This document shows, piece after piece, positions 17,197-25,797 of a stretch of DNA of 64,000 nucleotides (within the stretch, counting starts at the first letter, position 1; each line of letters begins with the position of its first letter). The translations under genes were made by a program, and so were the position numbers. Source of the DNA: Streptomyces ochraceiscleroticus (GTDB lineage: Bacteria; Actinomycetota; Actinomycetes; Streptomycetales; Streptomycetaceae); contig NZ_JOAX01000016.1 in the NCBI RefSeq assembly GCF_000720485.1, positions 100,157-164,156 on the forward strand, given 5' to 3'. The notes beneath the pieces were generated by a model. It ran no database searches. It worked only from the letters and a program-made list of their open reading frames with translations, and was not told the DNA's origin.

Positions 17197-17910
17197 TCAG
17201 CCCGCCGTCCGCGGTGCCGGTGCCGTGCCGCCCAGGTGCGCCGGTACCCACCAGGTGTCGTCCGGTCCCTTGGGGCGTACGGGGTAGGCGCGCTGGGCCG
17301 CCTCCAGCAGGTCCTGCACCCGGAGGCGCAGCCGGTCGGTGATCTTGTCGGTCTGCTCCTCGGCGGGCGCCTCGATCGGCTCGCCGACCCGGATGGTGAT
17401 CGGGAAGTGGTTCCGCCCCAGGTCGCGCTTGTGGCCCTTGGTCCACAGTCGCTGGGTGCCCCACAGCGCCATCGGGAGTAGCGGCACGCCGGCCTCCTGG
17501 GCCAGCCGGGCCGCACCGGACTTGAAGGTCTTCAGCGTGAAGGACTCGGAGATGGTGGCCTCGGGGAAGACCCCGATGATCTCGCCGCCGCGCAGCGCGC
17601 TCAGCGCGTGGCGGTAGGCGTGCACGCCCTGCGAGCGGTCCACGGGGATGTGCTTCATCGCGCGCATCAGAGGCCCGGACACCTTGTGCCGGAAGACCGA
17701 GTCCTTGGCCATGAAGCGCACCAGCCGCTTCGCGGGCAGCGCGGCCAGGCCGCAGAAGATGAAGTCCAGGTACCCGATGTGGTTGCTCACCAGCACCGCG
17801 CCCCCGCGCCGCGGGATGTTCTCCGTCCCCGCGATGTCGAACTTCAGGTCCAGTGCTTTGAACGCCGTGCGGGCGAAACCGATGACGGGCGGATAAACGA
17901 GCTCTGCCAT
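17197..17910 (-). CDS. 1-acyl-sn-glycerol-3-phosphate acyltransferase family
   Basis: A 237-residue LPLAT-type acyltransferase. Block I is NHIGYLD (the NHx4D catalytic His-Asp), block II lies around FMAKDSVFR, and block III is VFPEATIS, an EGT-like motif with Ala in place of Gly. The N-terminus has one hydrophobic segment for membrane association. It transfers an acyl chain to lysophosphatidic acid or a similar acceptor in phospholipid synthesis. ATG 17910 begins MAELVYPPVIGF. Confidence 0.88.
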   Translation of the reverse strand: MAELVYPPVIGFARTAFKALDLKFDIAGTENIPRRGGAVLVSNHIGYLDFIFCGLAALPAKRLVRFMAKDSVFRHKVSGPLMRAMKHIPVDRSQGVHAYRHALSALRGGEIIGVFPEATISESFTLKTFKSGAARLAQEAGVPLLPMALWGTQRLWTKGHKRDLGRNHFPITIRVGEPIEAPAEEQTDKITDRLRLRVQDLLEAAQRAYPVRPKGPDDTWWVPAHLGGTAPAPRTAG

Positions 17911-18232
17911 GGTCGGGGGGTCCCCTTCTGTGCCTGGGGAGGGGCTCTCCCGGCGGGAAGTTACGCAGCCGTAGCTTTGCGGCTTTCGGGAGATCGTGCC
18001 CGAAGAAGGGCGCAGCGGCTACCGCCGGGCCCCTTCGGGCCGGGAGATCCTCGTCACGTCCACGTGCGGTCGTTCCCTTCCGCGTACCCCGGCAACCGCT
18101 GATCAACCAGGCTCCCGACGCAGACGGTACACCGGCCGGGAATCATCGCCGGCGCGCCTACACTGACACCGAGGGATGTACAGAAGGCACCTCCAGAGGT
18201 ACGGACAACGGCGCGGCGACGGAAGGCCGAAG
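17911..18232. other. divergent promoter region between acyltransferase and thioredoxin-like genes
   Basis: No gene supported. It must hold both promoters. A TACACT hexamer at 18159-18164 could be the -10 for the thioredoxin-like gene, without a good -35. A small GGGCC/GGCCC stem lies at about 18028-18043. Confidence 0.4.
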
Positions 18233-18574
18233 GTGGCAGGGCAGGCAGGACAGCAGGGGACGGAGCGGCTGACCGCGGAGCGGATCGGCGCCGGACTGGG
18301 GGAGCGGGCCACGCTCGTACAGTTCTCCAGCGCCTTCTGCCAGCCGTGCCGGGCCACCCGCCGCACTCTGGAGGACGTCGCGGGCATGGTGCCCGGCGTG
18401 ACGCACGTCGAGGTCGACGCCGAAGCCCATCTCGACCTCGTACGGGAGCTGCGCATCGTGCGGACCCCGACCGTCCTCGTCCTGGACGCGGCAGGCACGG
18501 TCGTGCGCCGCGCCTCCGGCCAGCCCCGCAAGGCGGACGTCATCGCGGCGCTGGGTGCCGCGGTCGGCACCTGA
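18233..18574 (+). CDS. thioredoxin-like protein
   Basis: A 113-residue thioredoxin fold with active site FCQPCR in QFSSAFCQPCRATRRTL and the cis-Pro loop VRTPTVLVLDAAG. The CQPC dipeptide differs from classical CGPC, which shifts redox potential and partner choice. GTG 18233 has GGAAGG 6 nt upstream and is preferred to ATG 18176, whose extra residues are Arg/Gln-rich and not family-like. No signal peptide, so it is cytoplasmic. Partner unknown. Confidence 0.87.
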   Translation: MAGQAGQQGTERLTAERIGAGLGERATLVQFSSAFCQPCRATRRTLEDVAGMVPGVTHVEVDAEAHLDLVRELRIVRTPTVLVLDAAGTVVRRASGQPRKADVIAALGAAVGT

Positions 18575-18668
18575 AGCCGTGCGCGCGACCCGTACACGCT
18601 GCGTGATTGTGGTCGCACCTGCCCGTGAGCACTTGACTGCATCACGCACGCATCGTCAGTCTGACGTC

Positions 18669-18749
18669 ATGCGGCCTGATCCCCTTCTGTACGGACGTGT
18701 CCACGTGGACCTCCTGCGCACCGCGAGCGCGCGCTGTCCGGGCGCTTGA
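18669..18749 (+). CDS. 26-residue leader peptide of the HVDLLR type
   Basis: A short open frame starting MRPDPLLYGRVHVDLLRTAS and ending in ARCPGA. The RVHVDLLRxxSARC core matches the family of very short Streptomyces leader peptides often found before sulfur or thiol-related genes, with a conserved Cys codon near the end. It ends 56 nt before the flavin reductase start. Such peptides could sense cysteine or translation rate by attenuation. Family assignment is by motif; function is inferred. Confidence 0.7.
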   Translation: MRPDPLLYGRVHVDLLRTASARCPGA

Positions 18750-18805
18750 GCAGCGACGACAGCAGTACCGCTCCGGTTCGTACACCACAGCAGAAGGACA
18801 CGTTC

Positions 18806-19318
18806 ATGACCGTCTCGTCCGACCTCGCGGCACCCCAGCTGGCCTCTCCCGAACTGCTGCGCTCGGTCTTCCGGCGGCACGCGGCGGGAGTCGCCGTGAT
18901 CACCGCGCAGGGCCCGCACGCTGGCCCGGTCGGCTTCACCGCCACCTCCCTCACCTCCGTCGCCGCCGAACCGCCCCTGGTCTCCTTCGGGGTGGGCACC
19001 GGCAGTTCCAGCTGGCCCGTCCTCGCGGAGGCGGAGTACGTCGGCATCCACATACTCGGCGAGGACCAGCACGAGCTGGCCGCCACCTTCGCGCGCAGCG
19101 GCGCCGACCGCTTCGCCGCTCCCACCTCGTGGCACACCGGCCCCCAGGGTGTGCCGGTCCTCGACGGCGTGCTCGCCTGGCTGGTCGGCCGGGTCGTGGC
19201 GCGGGTGCCCGCGGGGGACCACCGGATCGTGCTGGCCGAGGCCGTCGTCGGGGATCCGACGGGGCCGGGCCGGCCGTTGCTGTACCACCAGGGAAGCTTC
19301 ACCGCCCTACGTGACTGA
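18806..19318 (+). CDS. flavin reductase domain protein
   Basis: A 170-residue FMN-binding split-barrel flavin reductase: LRSVFRRHAAGVAVITAQG at the N-terminus, GFTATSLTSVAAEPPLVSF (the FMN-binding strand), and HILGEDQHELAATFARSGADRF. Such proteins reduce FMN with NAD(P)H for two-component monooxygenases. AAGGA lies 7 nt before ATG 18806. No monooxygenase gene is adjacent, so its partner is elsewhere; the upstream leader peptide suggests sulfur-linked control, for example FMNH2 for sulfonate desulfonation. Confidence 0.88.
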   Translation: MTVSSDLAAPQLASPELLRSVFRRHAAGVAVITAQGPHAGPVGFTATSLTSVAAEPPLVSFGVGTGSSSWPVLAEAEYVGIHILGEDQHELAATFARSGADRFAAPTSWHTGPQGVPVLDGVLAWLVGRVVARVPAGDHRIVLAEAVVGDPTGPGRPLLYHQGSFTALRD

Positions 19319-19330
19319 CACCCCGTCCGG

Positions 19331-19357
19331 CGGCCCCGACACGCCAGGTCGGGGCCG
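19331..19357 (+). terminator. terminator after the flavin reductase gene
   Basis: CGGCCCCGAC (19331-19340) and GTCGGGGCCG (19348-19357) form a perfect 10-bp stem with a 7-nt loop, starting 13 nt after the stop codon and followed by TT. Confidence 0.75.
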
Positions 19358-19529
19358 TTGGCAAGGTCACAGTTCAACGCGCTTGCCATCGGGGAAATGC
19401 ATAGGTGTACTGGCGAGTAATATTTCGGTCGGCGCGGGGACGCGCACCCGACCGGGAGCCGCCCCAACAGGCGCCTATGCTGCCAGCACAAGGCAGTTGT
19501 GAAGCGACGAAGCAGGTAGGAGAGCCGGC

Positions 19530-20315
19530 GTGAGCCTGAGGATCGTTGTCTGTGTGAAGTACGTGCCCGACGCCACCGGCGACCGGCACTTCGCCGAGGA
19601 CCTGACCGTCGACCGCGACGACGTGGACGGTCTGCTCTCGGAGCTGGATGAGTACGCCGTCGAGCAGGCTCTCCAGATCAAGGAAGCGGCCGACGACGCC
19701 GAGATCACGGTGCTCACCGTCGGCCCCGAGGACGCCAACGACGCGCTCCGCAAGGCGCTGTCGATGGGCGCCGACAAGGGCGTGCACGTCGAGGACGACG
19801 ACCTGCACGGCACCGACGCGGTGGGCACCTCCCTCGTGCTGGCCAAGGCCATCGAGAAGACCGGCTACGACCTGGTCGTCTGCGGTATGGCCTCCACCGA
19901 CGGCACCATGGGCGTGCTGCCCGCGATGCTGGCCGAGCGCCTGGGCGTCCCGCAGGTCACCCAGCTCTCCGAGGTCTCCGTCGAGGACGGCGTCGTGAAG
20001 GGCCGTCGCGACGGCGACACCGCCACCGAGCAGCTCGAGGCGTCGCTGCCGGCCGTCGTGTCGGTCACCGACCAGTCCGGCGAGGCGCGTTACCCCTCCT
20101 TCAAGGGCATCATGGCCGCCAAGAAGAAGCCGGTGGAGTCCCTGGAGCTGGACGACCTGGACATCGACGCGGACGAGGTCGGTCTGGAGGGTGCCTGGAC
20201 CAAGGTCGAGGACGCCACCGAGCGTCCGGCCCGTACGGCCGGCACGATCGTCAAGGACGAGGGCGAGGGTGCGAAGCAGCTCGCCGAGTTCCTCGCGGGC
20301 CAGAAGTTCATCTAA
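19530..20315 (+). CDS. etfB: electron transfer flavoprotein beta subunit
   Basis: A 261-residue EtfB. It opens MSLRIVVCVKYVPDATGDRHF and holds ELDEYAVEQALQIKE, the AMP-binding GMASTDGTMG and the recognition-loop region. With EtfA it shuttles electrons from acyl-CoA and other dehydrogenases to the quinone pool in the cytoplasm. GTG 19530 has AGGAG upstream at 7 nt. etfA follows 77 nt downstream on the same strand. Confidence 0.95.
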   Translation: MSLRIVVCVKYVPDATGDRHFAEDLTVDRDDVDGLLSELDEYAVEQALQIKEAADDAEITVLTVGPEDANDALRKALSMGADKGVHVEDDDLHGTDAVGTSLVLAKAIEKTGYDLVVCGMASTDGTMGVLPAMLAERLGVPQVTQLSEVSVEDGVVKGRRDGDTATEQLEASLPAVVSVTDQSGEARYPSFKGIMAAKKKPVESLELDDLDIDADEVGLEGAWTKVEDATERPARTAGTIVKDEGEGAKQLAEFLAGQKFI

Positions 20316-20391
20316 GGCCCTGGGGCCGGGGCGCGTCCCCGGCTCGGTCGCCCCTCAACCGCCGCATCTTTTCCCGCAGGAGTGCAATCCC

Positions 20392-21354
20392 ATGGCTGAA
20401 GTCCTTGTCTTCGTCGACCACGTGGACGGTGCCGTCCGCAAGCCCACCCTCGAACTGCTGACCCTCGCCCGCCGCATCGGCGACCCGGTCGCCGTCTCCC
20501 TCGGCAACGGCGCGGCCGACACCGCGTCCGCGCTCGCCGAGCACGGCGCGGTCAAGGTCCTGACCGCGGACGCCCCGGAGTTCGGCGAGTACCTCGTCGC
20601 CCCGAAGGTGGACGCGCTGCAGGCCGCCTACGAGGCCGTCTCCCCGGCCGCCGTGCTGCTGCCGTCCTCCGCGGAGGGCAAGGAGATCGGTGCCCGCCTC
20701 GCGGTGCGCATCGGCTCCGGCATCATCACCGACGCCGTGGACCTGGAGGCCGGCGACGAGGGCCCGGTGGCCACCCAGTCGGTGTTCGCCGCCTCCTTCA
20801 CCACCAAGTCCCGTGTCTCCAAGGGCACCCCGGTCATCACCGTCAAGCCCAACTCCGCCCCGGTGGAGCCCGCCGCGGCCGCCGGTACGGTCGAGGCGCT
20901 CGCGGTGACCGTGGCCGACTCCTCCAAGGGCACCAAGGTCGTCTCCCGCACCCCGCGTGAGTCCACCGGCCGTCCGGACCTGACCGAGGCCGCGATCGTG
21001 GTCTCCGGTGGCCGTGGCGTCAACGGTGCCGAGAACTTCCCGGTCATCGAGGCCCTCGCCGACTCGCTCGGCGCGGCCGTCGGCGCCTCGCGTGCCGCGG
21101 TGGACGCGGGCTGGTACCCGCACACCAACCAGGTCGGCCAGACCGGTAAGTCCGTGTCGCCGCAGCTCTACATCGCCGCCGGTATCTCCGGTGCGATCCA
21201 GCACCGCGCCGGCATGCAGACCTCGAAGACCATCGTGGCCATCAACAAGGACGAAGAGGCCCCGATCTTCGACCTGGTCGACTACGGCGTCGTCGGCGAC
21301 CTCTTCAACGTCGTCCCCGCGCTGACCGACGAGGTCAAGACCCGCAAGGGCTGA
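20392..21354 (+). CDS. etfA: electron transfer flavoprotein alpha subunit
   Basis: A 320-residue EtfA, starting [20 protein letters not shown]. The C-terminal FAD-binding domain is clear in [45 protein letters not shown] and [20 protein letters not shown]. Pairs with EtfB just upstream. AGGAG lies 9 nt before ATG 20392. The open frame extends back into etfB but that part is out-of-frame shadow. A strong terminator follows. Confidence 0.95.
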   Translation: MAEVLVFVDHVDGAVRKPTLELLTLARRIGDPVAVSLGNGAADTASALAEHGAVKVLTADAPEFGEYLVAPKVDALQAAYEAVSPAAVLLPSSAEGKEIGARLAVRIGSGIITDAVDLEAGDEGPVATQSVFAASFTTKSRVSKGTPVITVKPNSAPVEPAAAAGTVEALAVTVADSSKGTKVVSRTPRESTGRPDLTEAAIVVSGGRGVNGAENFPVIEALADSLGAAVGASRAAVDAGWYPHTNQVGQTGKSVSPQLYIAAGISGAIQHRAGMQTSKTIVAINKDEEAPIFDLVDYGVVGDLFNVVPALTDEVKTRKG

Positions 21355-21371
21355 CCCGTCCCGCGACACCC

Positions 21372-21412
21372 CGCCGGGCCCCGTACGCGTACGCCGCGTA
21401 CGGGGCCCGGCG
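21372..21412 (+). terminator. strong terminator after etfA
   Basis: Arms 21372-21389 and 21395-21412 are perfectly complementary over 18 bp with a 5-nt loop, followed by TTT. The arms are G/C-rich and contain GTACGCG. It closes the etfBA unit. Confidence 0.85.
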
Positions 21413-21494
21413 TTTGGGAGGAAGGCGTGAACTGCGCGCAACGGCAAGATGGGTGTTGACCTGGCCAGACGGCGCGGATAGCTTCACTATGCGG

Positions 21495-21519
21495 AGTTTC
21501 GCTTCCATGAAGCGAAACT
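21495..21519. promoter_or_regulatory. palindromic operator upstream of the DUF6986 gene
   Basis: AGTTTCGCTTC (21495-21505) and GAAGCGAAACT (21509-21519) are perfect 11-bp inverted repeats around CAT. A partial third half-site, AAGCGAA, lies at 21532-21538. This form is typical of IclR-type repressors; no such gene is in the window. Confidence 0.65.
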
Positions 21520-21576
21520 TGCCTAACTCTTAAGCGAATCTGGGATGGAAACGTCCCCCTATCGGGAGGGTGTCGA

Positions 21577-22860
21577 ATGCCGCAGCAGGAGACCGTGGCC
21601 ACGAGCCTTGCGAGCGCCGTACGCGAGGAGATCGGAGCCTCCCTGGCCGCGGTCGACGCGGACCTCGCGCGGCGCTACCCAGGGGATCCGGGCACCCGCC
21701 AGCCCGTCCACACGGTCTACGTCCCCGGTGACATCTTCGCCGCCGACACCATCCGCTCCTGGGGCGAGGCGGCGCGCACCGCGCTGGACGAGCACGCCCC
21801 GGACGCCGCGGCCCTCGCCTCCGTACTCGGCATCTCCGACGAGCTCGCCGGACCCGTGTACGACCGCGTACGGGCCAAGCTGGAGCGCGAGCCCATCGAG
21901 GACCTGCGCGTCGACTTCGAGGACGGCTACGGCGCACGCGCGGACGCCGAGGAGGACGAGGCCGCGGCCCGCGCCGCCGCGACGATCGCCGCCGCGTACC
22001 AGGACGGCACCGCGGCCCCGTACATGGGCATCCGCATGAAGTGCATGGAGGCCGCCGTCCGCGACCGCGGCATCCGCACCCTGGACATCTTCCTCACCGG
22101 CCTGATGCGGGCCGGCGGGCTGCCCGAGGGCCTCGTCCTCACCCTCCCCAAGGTCACCTACGCCGAGCAGGTCACGGCCATGGTCCGGCTGCTGGAGGCG
22201 TTCGAGAAGGAGCACGGCCTGGCCGCGGGCCGGATCGGCTTCGAGATCCAGATCGAGACCACCCAGTCGATCCTGGGCGCCGACGGCCGCGCCACCGTCG
22301 CCCGCATGATCGAGGCGGCCGAGGGCCGCGCCACCTCGCTGCACTACGGCACCTTCGACTACAGCGCCTCCTGCGGGGTCAGCGCCGCTCACCAGTCGCT
22401 CGACCACCCGGTGGCCGACCACGCGAAGGCGGTCATGCAGGTCGCGGCGGCCGGCACGGGGGTCCGGCTGTCCGACGGTTCCACCAACGTCCTGCCCGTC
22501 GGCTCCACCGAGCAGGTGCACGACGCCTGGCGTCTCCACCACGGCCTCGTACGCCGCTCCCTGGCCCGCGCGTACTACCAGGGCTGGGACATGCACCCGG
22601 CCCACCTGCCCACCCGGTACGCGGCCGTGTACGCCTTCTACCGCGAGGGCCTCGAAAAGGCCGCGGCGCGCCTCGCCGCGTACGTCGCCAAGGCCGGCGG
22701 CGCCGTGATGGACGAGCCCGCGACGGCCAAGGCGCTCAGCGGCTACCTGCTGCGCGGCCTGGACTGCGGCGCCGTCGACATCGCCGAGGTCGCCCGGCTC
22801 ACCGGCCTCACCCGCGCGGACCTGGACGGCCTGGCGGGCCGGCCGACGCAGGCGGGCTGA
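21577..22860 (+). CDS. DUF6986 protein, aldolase/citrate-lyase-like
   Basis: A 427-residue protein of the HpcH/HpaI and malate-synthase-like barrel class. Key stretches are EDLRVDFEDGYG with acidic metal ligands, PYMGIRMKCMEAAVRDRGIRTL, GRIGFEIQIETTQSILGADG (Glu/Gln at the metal site) and LHYGTFDYSASCGV. GGGAGGG precedes ATG 21577. The upstream palindrome implies substrate-induced expression. In streptomycetes similar proteins occur near purine/allantoin catabolism, which would fit a glyoxylate- or ureidoglycolate-related lyase; this is inference. Confidence 0.82.
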   Translation: MPQQETVATSLASAVREEIGASLAAVDADLARRYPGDPGTRQPVHTVYVPGDIFAADTIRSWGEAARTALDEHAPDAAALASVLGISDELAGPVYDRVRAKLEREPIEDLRVDFEDGYGARADAEEDEAAARAAATIAAAYQDGTAAPYMGIRMKCMEAAVRDRGIRTLDIFLTGLMRAGGLPEGLVLTLPKVTYAEQVTAMVRLLEAFEKEHGLAAGRIGFEIQIETTQSILGADGRATVARMIEAAEGRATSLHYGTFDYSASCGVSAAHQSLDHPVADHAKAVMQVAAAGTGVRLSDGSTNVLPVGSTEQVHDAWRLHHGLVRRSLARAYYQGWDMHPAHLPTRYAAVYAFYREGLEKAAARLAAYVAKAGGAVMDEPATAKALSGYLLRGLDCGAVDIAEVARLTGLTRADLDGLAGRPTQAG

Positions 22861-22888
22861 CCCGGGCGGGCCGACCCGGCGGGGTCAG
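22857..22888. terminator. compact bidirectional terminator
   Basis: CTGACCC (22857-22863) and GGGTCAG (22882-22888) are inverted repeats that include the stop codons of both convergent genes (22858-22860 and 22885-22887). The G/C-rich loop can pair further. Confidence 0.5.
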
Positions 22889-23454
22889 TCCTGCAGAGCG
22901 GCCAGCGTGGCGGACAGGTCCGTGGCACCGGCCCGGTTGTACGGCAGCTTCGCCAGCACCCGGGCCATGCCGCAGGTGTCGGTGAGCGCCGAGAAGACCA
23001 GCCCGCCGGCGATACCGGCCGACAGCAGCCGGGCGGCGGGCCACCGCCGCCCGGCGACCAGGCCGGTCAGCACCAGCGATCCGGCGGCCAGTCGCACCTG
23101 ACGCTCCATCGCCCAGACGGCACGCCCGCCCTCCGGGCGCAGCACGTCGAGTCCGTGCTGCACCCAGGCGTGGGTGCCGCCGGTCAGGGTGGCGGCCGTG
23201 ATGCCCTGCTCGGCGAGGGCCGCGCATGCCTGCGCCGACCGGTTGCCGGAGGCGCAGACCATGAGCAGGCCGGCCCGCGACGCCGCGCTCCGCAGCGCGG
23301 GCACGGCCTCGCCGAGGCGGTCCAGGGGGATGTTGTGCGCGCCGGGCAGATGCCCGGTGGCGTACTCCCCGGGCGTCCGTACGTCGATCACGGTCAGTTC
23401 GTCGAGTCGCTCGCCGGCCTCATCGGTGGTGAGGGCGGTGGGGGTGGTGGCCAT
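22885..23454 (-). CDS. rhodanese-domain membrane protein
   Basis: A 189-residue protein with a rhodanese domain (TVIDVRTPGEYATGHLPGAHNIP, catalytic Cys in LLMVCASGNRS) and a C-terminal two-helix DUF2892-like region (QVRLAAGSLVLTGLVAGRR...SALTDTCGMARVLAKLPYNR). It transfers sulfane sulfur between thiols, probably at the membrane face. Third gene of the operon, 62 nt after the TauE-like exporter. ATG 23454 starts MATTPTALTTDEAGERL. Confidence 0.88.
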   Translation of the reverse strand: MATTPTALTTDEAGERLDELTVIDVRTPGEYATGHLPGAHNIPLDRLGEAVPALRSAASRAGLLMVCASGNRSAQACAALAEQGITAATLTGGTHAWVQHGLDVLRPEGGRAVWAMERQVRLAAGSLVLTGLVAGRRWPAARLLSAGIAGGLVFSALTDTCGMARVLAKLPYNRAGATDLSATLAALQD

Positions 23455-23516
23455 CAGGTTCGTTGCCTTTCGTGTGTCTCTTGTTTGTCGGGGCTGTCGG
23501 GGGGGCGGCCGCCCCG

Positions 23517-24272
23517 TCACGTCACCGCGTCGATCACCATGAACGCCGCGACCGCCAGCAGTACTCCGGCGAACGCCCGCTGCAGCACCGGCCCCGACGC
23601 CTTCGCGGCCAGCCGCTTGCCGTCCCAGGCGCCCAGCACGGCCGTGGCGGTGAACGGGGCGATGACCGCCCAGTCCAGCCCGCCCATGGTCGTACCGCGG
23701 GTGGCCAGGGAGGCCAGCGAGTTGGCCGAGATGACCAGCAGGCTGGTGCCCACGGCGGCCGGCATCTCGAAGGCCAGCACGGTGACCAGCGCGGGCACGG
23801 CGAGAAAACCCCCGCCGACGCCCAGCAGCCCCGTCAGCGCCCCCAGCCCGGCGCCGCTGCCCGCCGCCCTGGCCGGCCGTACCGACGGGGTTCCCCGTTC
23901 GGCGGCGTCCGGCCGCGCGCAGCGCAGCATCCGCAGGGCCGCCAACGCGGCGACGGCGGCGAAGGCGACCGTCAGCAGCCACTGCGGCAGGCGGGCCGCC
24001 GCCGCGCCGGCCAGCGCCGCCGGCAGCAGCCCGGCGGCCGCGAACAGCGCGCCGGCCCGCCACCGTACGTTGCCCGCGCGGGCATGGGCGTACAGGGCGG
24101 TGAGCGAGGTGGCGGTGACGATCAGGAGGCTCGCGGTGGTCGCCGCTGCCGGGGTGAAGCCGAGGAGGTAGATCAGCGCGGGGACGGCGAGCACGCTGCC
24201 CCCGCCGCCGAGTGCGCCGAGCGCCAGGCCGACCACCGCGCCGGCGACCAGGGCCAGGAGGAGTCCCGTCAT
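23517..24272 (-). CDS. TauE/SafE-family sulfur-anion exporter
   Basis: A 251-residue membrane protein with about eight helices in two repeats. GALGGGGSVLAVPALIYLLG and GLLGVGGGFLAVPALVTVLA are the paired glycine-rich motifs of the family. Such proteins export sulfite, thiosulfate or related anions. ATG 24272 overlaps the stop of the MBL-rhodanese gene by ATGA, so the dioxygenase that would make sulfite and the exporter that would remove it are translationally coupled. Confidence 0.9.
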   Translation of the reverse strand: MTGLLLALVAGAVVGLALGALGGGGSVLAVPALIYLLGFTPAAATTASLLIVTATSLTALYAHARAGNVRWRAGALFAAAGLLPAALAGAAAARLPQWLLTVAFAAVAALAALRMLRCARPDAAERGTPSVRPARAAGSGAGLGALTGLLGVGGGFLAVPALVTVLAFEMPAAVGTSLLVISANSLASLATRGTTMGGLDWAVIAPFTATAVLGAWDGKRLAAKASGPVLQRAFAGVLLAVAAFMVIDAVT

Positions 24273-25654
24273 CGAGCCGTATCGGTCCCCGGCCCGGGGA
24301 GCACGAGCCGAAGCCCGGCCGGCGCGGCCGCGTCGAACCGGTCGTCGACGGCGACGACGTCCCGCCCGGCCGCGTCCAGCAGGGACGCGGCGATCGCCGC
24401 CCGCATCCCGCCCGCGCAGTGCACCCACACCACGCCCGCCGGCACCTCTCCGACGCGGCCGCGCAGCTCGTGGATCGGGATGTGCAGCGAGCCCTCGACG
24501 TACCCGTCGGCGCGCTCGGAGTCACGCCGTACGTCCAGTACGACCAGGTCCTGACCGGCCGCGGCGCGTGCCAGGTCGGCGAAGGTGGCCCGCGGGAAGG
24601 AGCGCAGCTTCTCGCCCTCGCGCAGCCAGCTCTCCGGCGCGCCCGTGGCCGCTGCCGCCGGCCGGTCGATGCCCACCCGGGCCAGCTCCCGCTGCGCGTC
24701 GGCCAGCTGCCCGGGCGTCTCGGCCAGCAGCGTGACCGGCTTGCCCCAGGGGATCAGCCAGGCCAGATACGTGGCGAGCTTGCCCTCGCCCTCGAAGTTG
24801 AACGAACCGGCGAGGTGCCCTTCGGCGTACGCGACCCGGTTGCGCAGGTCCACCACCCACTCACCGGCCGCCAGCCGCCGCGCGAGCTGCTCGGCGTCGG
24901 CGGGCTCCGGCGGAGTGAGGTCGACGGGCGCGGGCCCTGCCGCGTTGGCCGGGCCCATGTGCGCGTAGTACGCCGGTACGTCCTCCAGACCGGCCAGCAG
25001 CTCCGCGACGAAGGTGTCCACGTCCTGGGTGAACGCGGCGTTGTTCCGCCGCTCCGCGCCGATCGTCGTGGTGTCCCCCTCGGCCTGCGCCGACGAACAG
25101 AAGCTGCCGAAGCCGTGCGTCGGCAGCACCGGGACCTCGTCGGCCAGCTCGTCGGCGAGGCGGTGCGCCGAGGCGTACTGGGCGCGGGCCAGCCGCTCGG
25201 TCAGCCGCGGCTCGACGAGGTCGGGCCGCCCGACCGTGCCGATCAGCAGCGAGCCGCCGGTGAACGCGGCCACGCCGCTGCCCGCGTCCGCCAGGACGTA
25301 GGAGGTGTGGTGCGGGGTGTGCCCGGGGGTCGCCACCGCCCGCAGGACCAGGCCCTCGTCGACCGTGACGGTGTCGCCGTCGGCGACCGGCGTGCGCGCG
25401 AAGGAGACCGCCGCTTCGGCCGGGACCAGGTAGCGGGCGCCGGATATTCGCGCAAGGTCCAGTCCGCCCGTGACGTAGTCGTTGTGCACATGGGTCTCCG
25501 CGACGTAGGCGATCCGGACCCCGCGCCGGGTGGCGGCCGCGAGGACCTGGTCGATGTCGCGTGGCGGGTCGATCACCACCGCGGCCGAGCGCCCGCCCGC
25601 CAGATAGCTGCGGTTGCCCAACCCCTCGAATTCCAGGGTGTCGACGAAAAACAC
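24269..25654 (-). CDS. MBL-fold persulfide dioxygenase-like protein with two rhodanese domains
   Basis: A 461-residue protein. The metallo-beta-lactamase part has ETHVHNDYVTGG (H55, H57, D59), GHT (H112) and THGFG (H180). The usual Asp of FTGD is replaced in FTGGSLL. It is followed by a rhodanese domain without Cys (about 265-350) and one with active site WVHCAGGMRA. This domain order matches CstB-type persulfide dioxygenase-sulfurtransferases, which oxidise persulfide to sulfite or thiosulfate. GTG 25654 has GGAAGG upstream. First gene of the operon. Confidence 0.88.
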   Translation of the reverse strand: MFFVDTLEFEGLGNRSYLAGGRSAAVVIDPPRDIDQVLAAATRRGVRIAYVAETHVHNDYVTGGLDLARISGARYLVPAEAAVSFARTPVADGDTVTVDEGLVLRAVATPGHTPHHTSYVLADAGSGVAAFTGGSLLIGTVGRPDLVEPRLTERLARAQYASAHRLADELADEVPVLPTHGFGSFCSSAQAEGDTTTIGAERRNNAAFTQDVDTFVAELLAGLEDVPAYYAHMGPANAAGPAPVDLTPPEPADAEQLARRLAAGEWVVDLRNRVAYAEGHLAGSFNFEGEGKLATYLAWLIPWGKPVTLLAETPGQLADAQRELARVGIDRPAAAATGAPESWLREGEKLRSFPRATFADLARAAAGQDLVVLDVRRDSERADGYVEGSLHIPIHELRGRVGEVPAGVVWVHCAGGMRAAIAASLLDAAGRDVVAVDDRFDAAAPAGLRLVLPGPGTDTAR

Positions 25655-25687
25655 GGCAGCGCCCCTTCCTTCCGTATCGAGAAATGT

Positions 25688-25754
25688 ATACCCCTGTGCG
25701 TTTACCCCCGGGGGTATCGGTACCCACCATAACAGGAGGTACCCCCGGGGGTAT
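25688..25754 (-). promoter_or_regulatory. twin CsoR/CstR-type operators in the promoter of the persulfide operon
   Basis: TACCCCCGGGGGTA occurs twice, perfectly, at 25703-25716 and 25740-25753, 37 bp centre to centre, with extra TACCC half-sites at 25689 and 25721. On the minus strand TTGAAA at 25760-25755 is followed, across the second palindrome, by TGTTAT about 19 nt later. The form matches operators of the CsoR family (Cu or persulfide sensors). Confidence 0.8.
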
Positions 25755-25797
25755 TTCAAACGGTGTGAAGAGGCCGGGCGACGGCGGGGGGAAGCCG

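Noticed and set aside
22885..24525. A 546-residue minus-strand frame containing the rhodanese
   Set aside because: Only its C-terminal 189 residues are protein-like; the rest overlaps the TauE gene in another frame. The start is placed at 23454.
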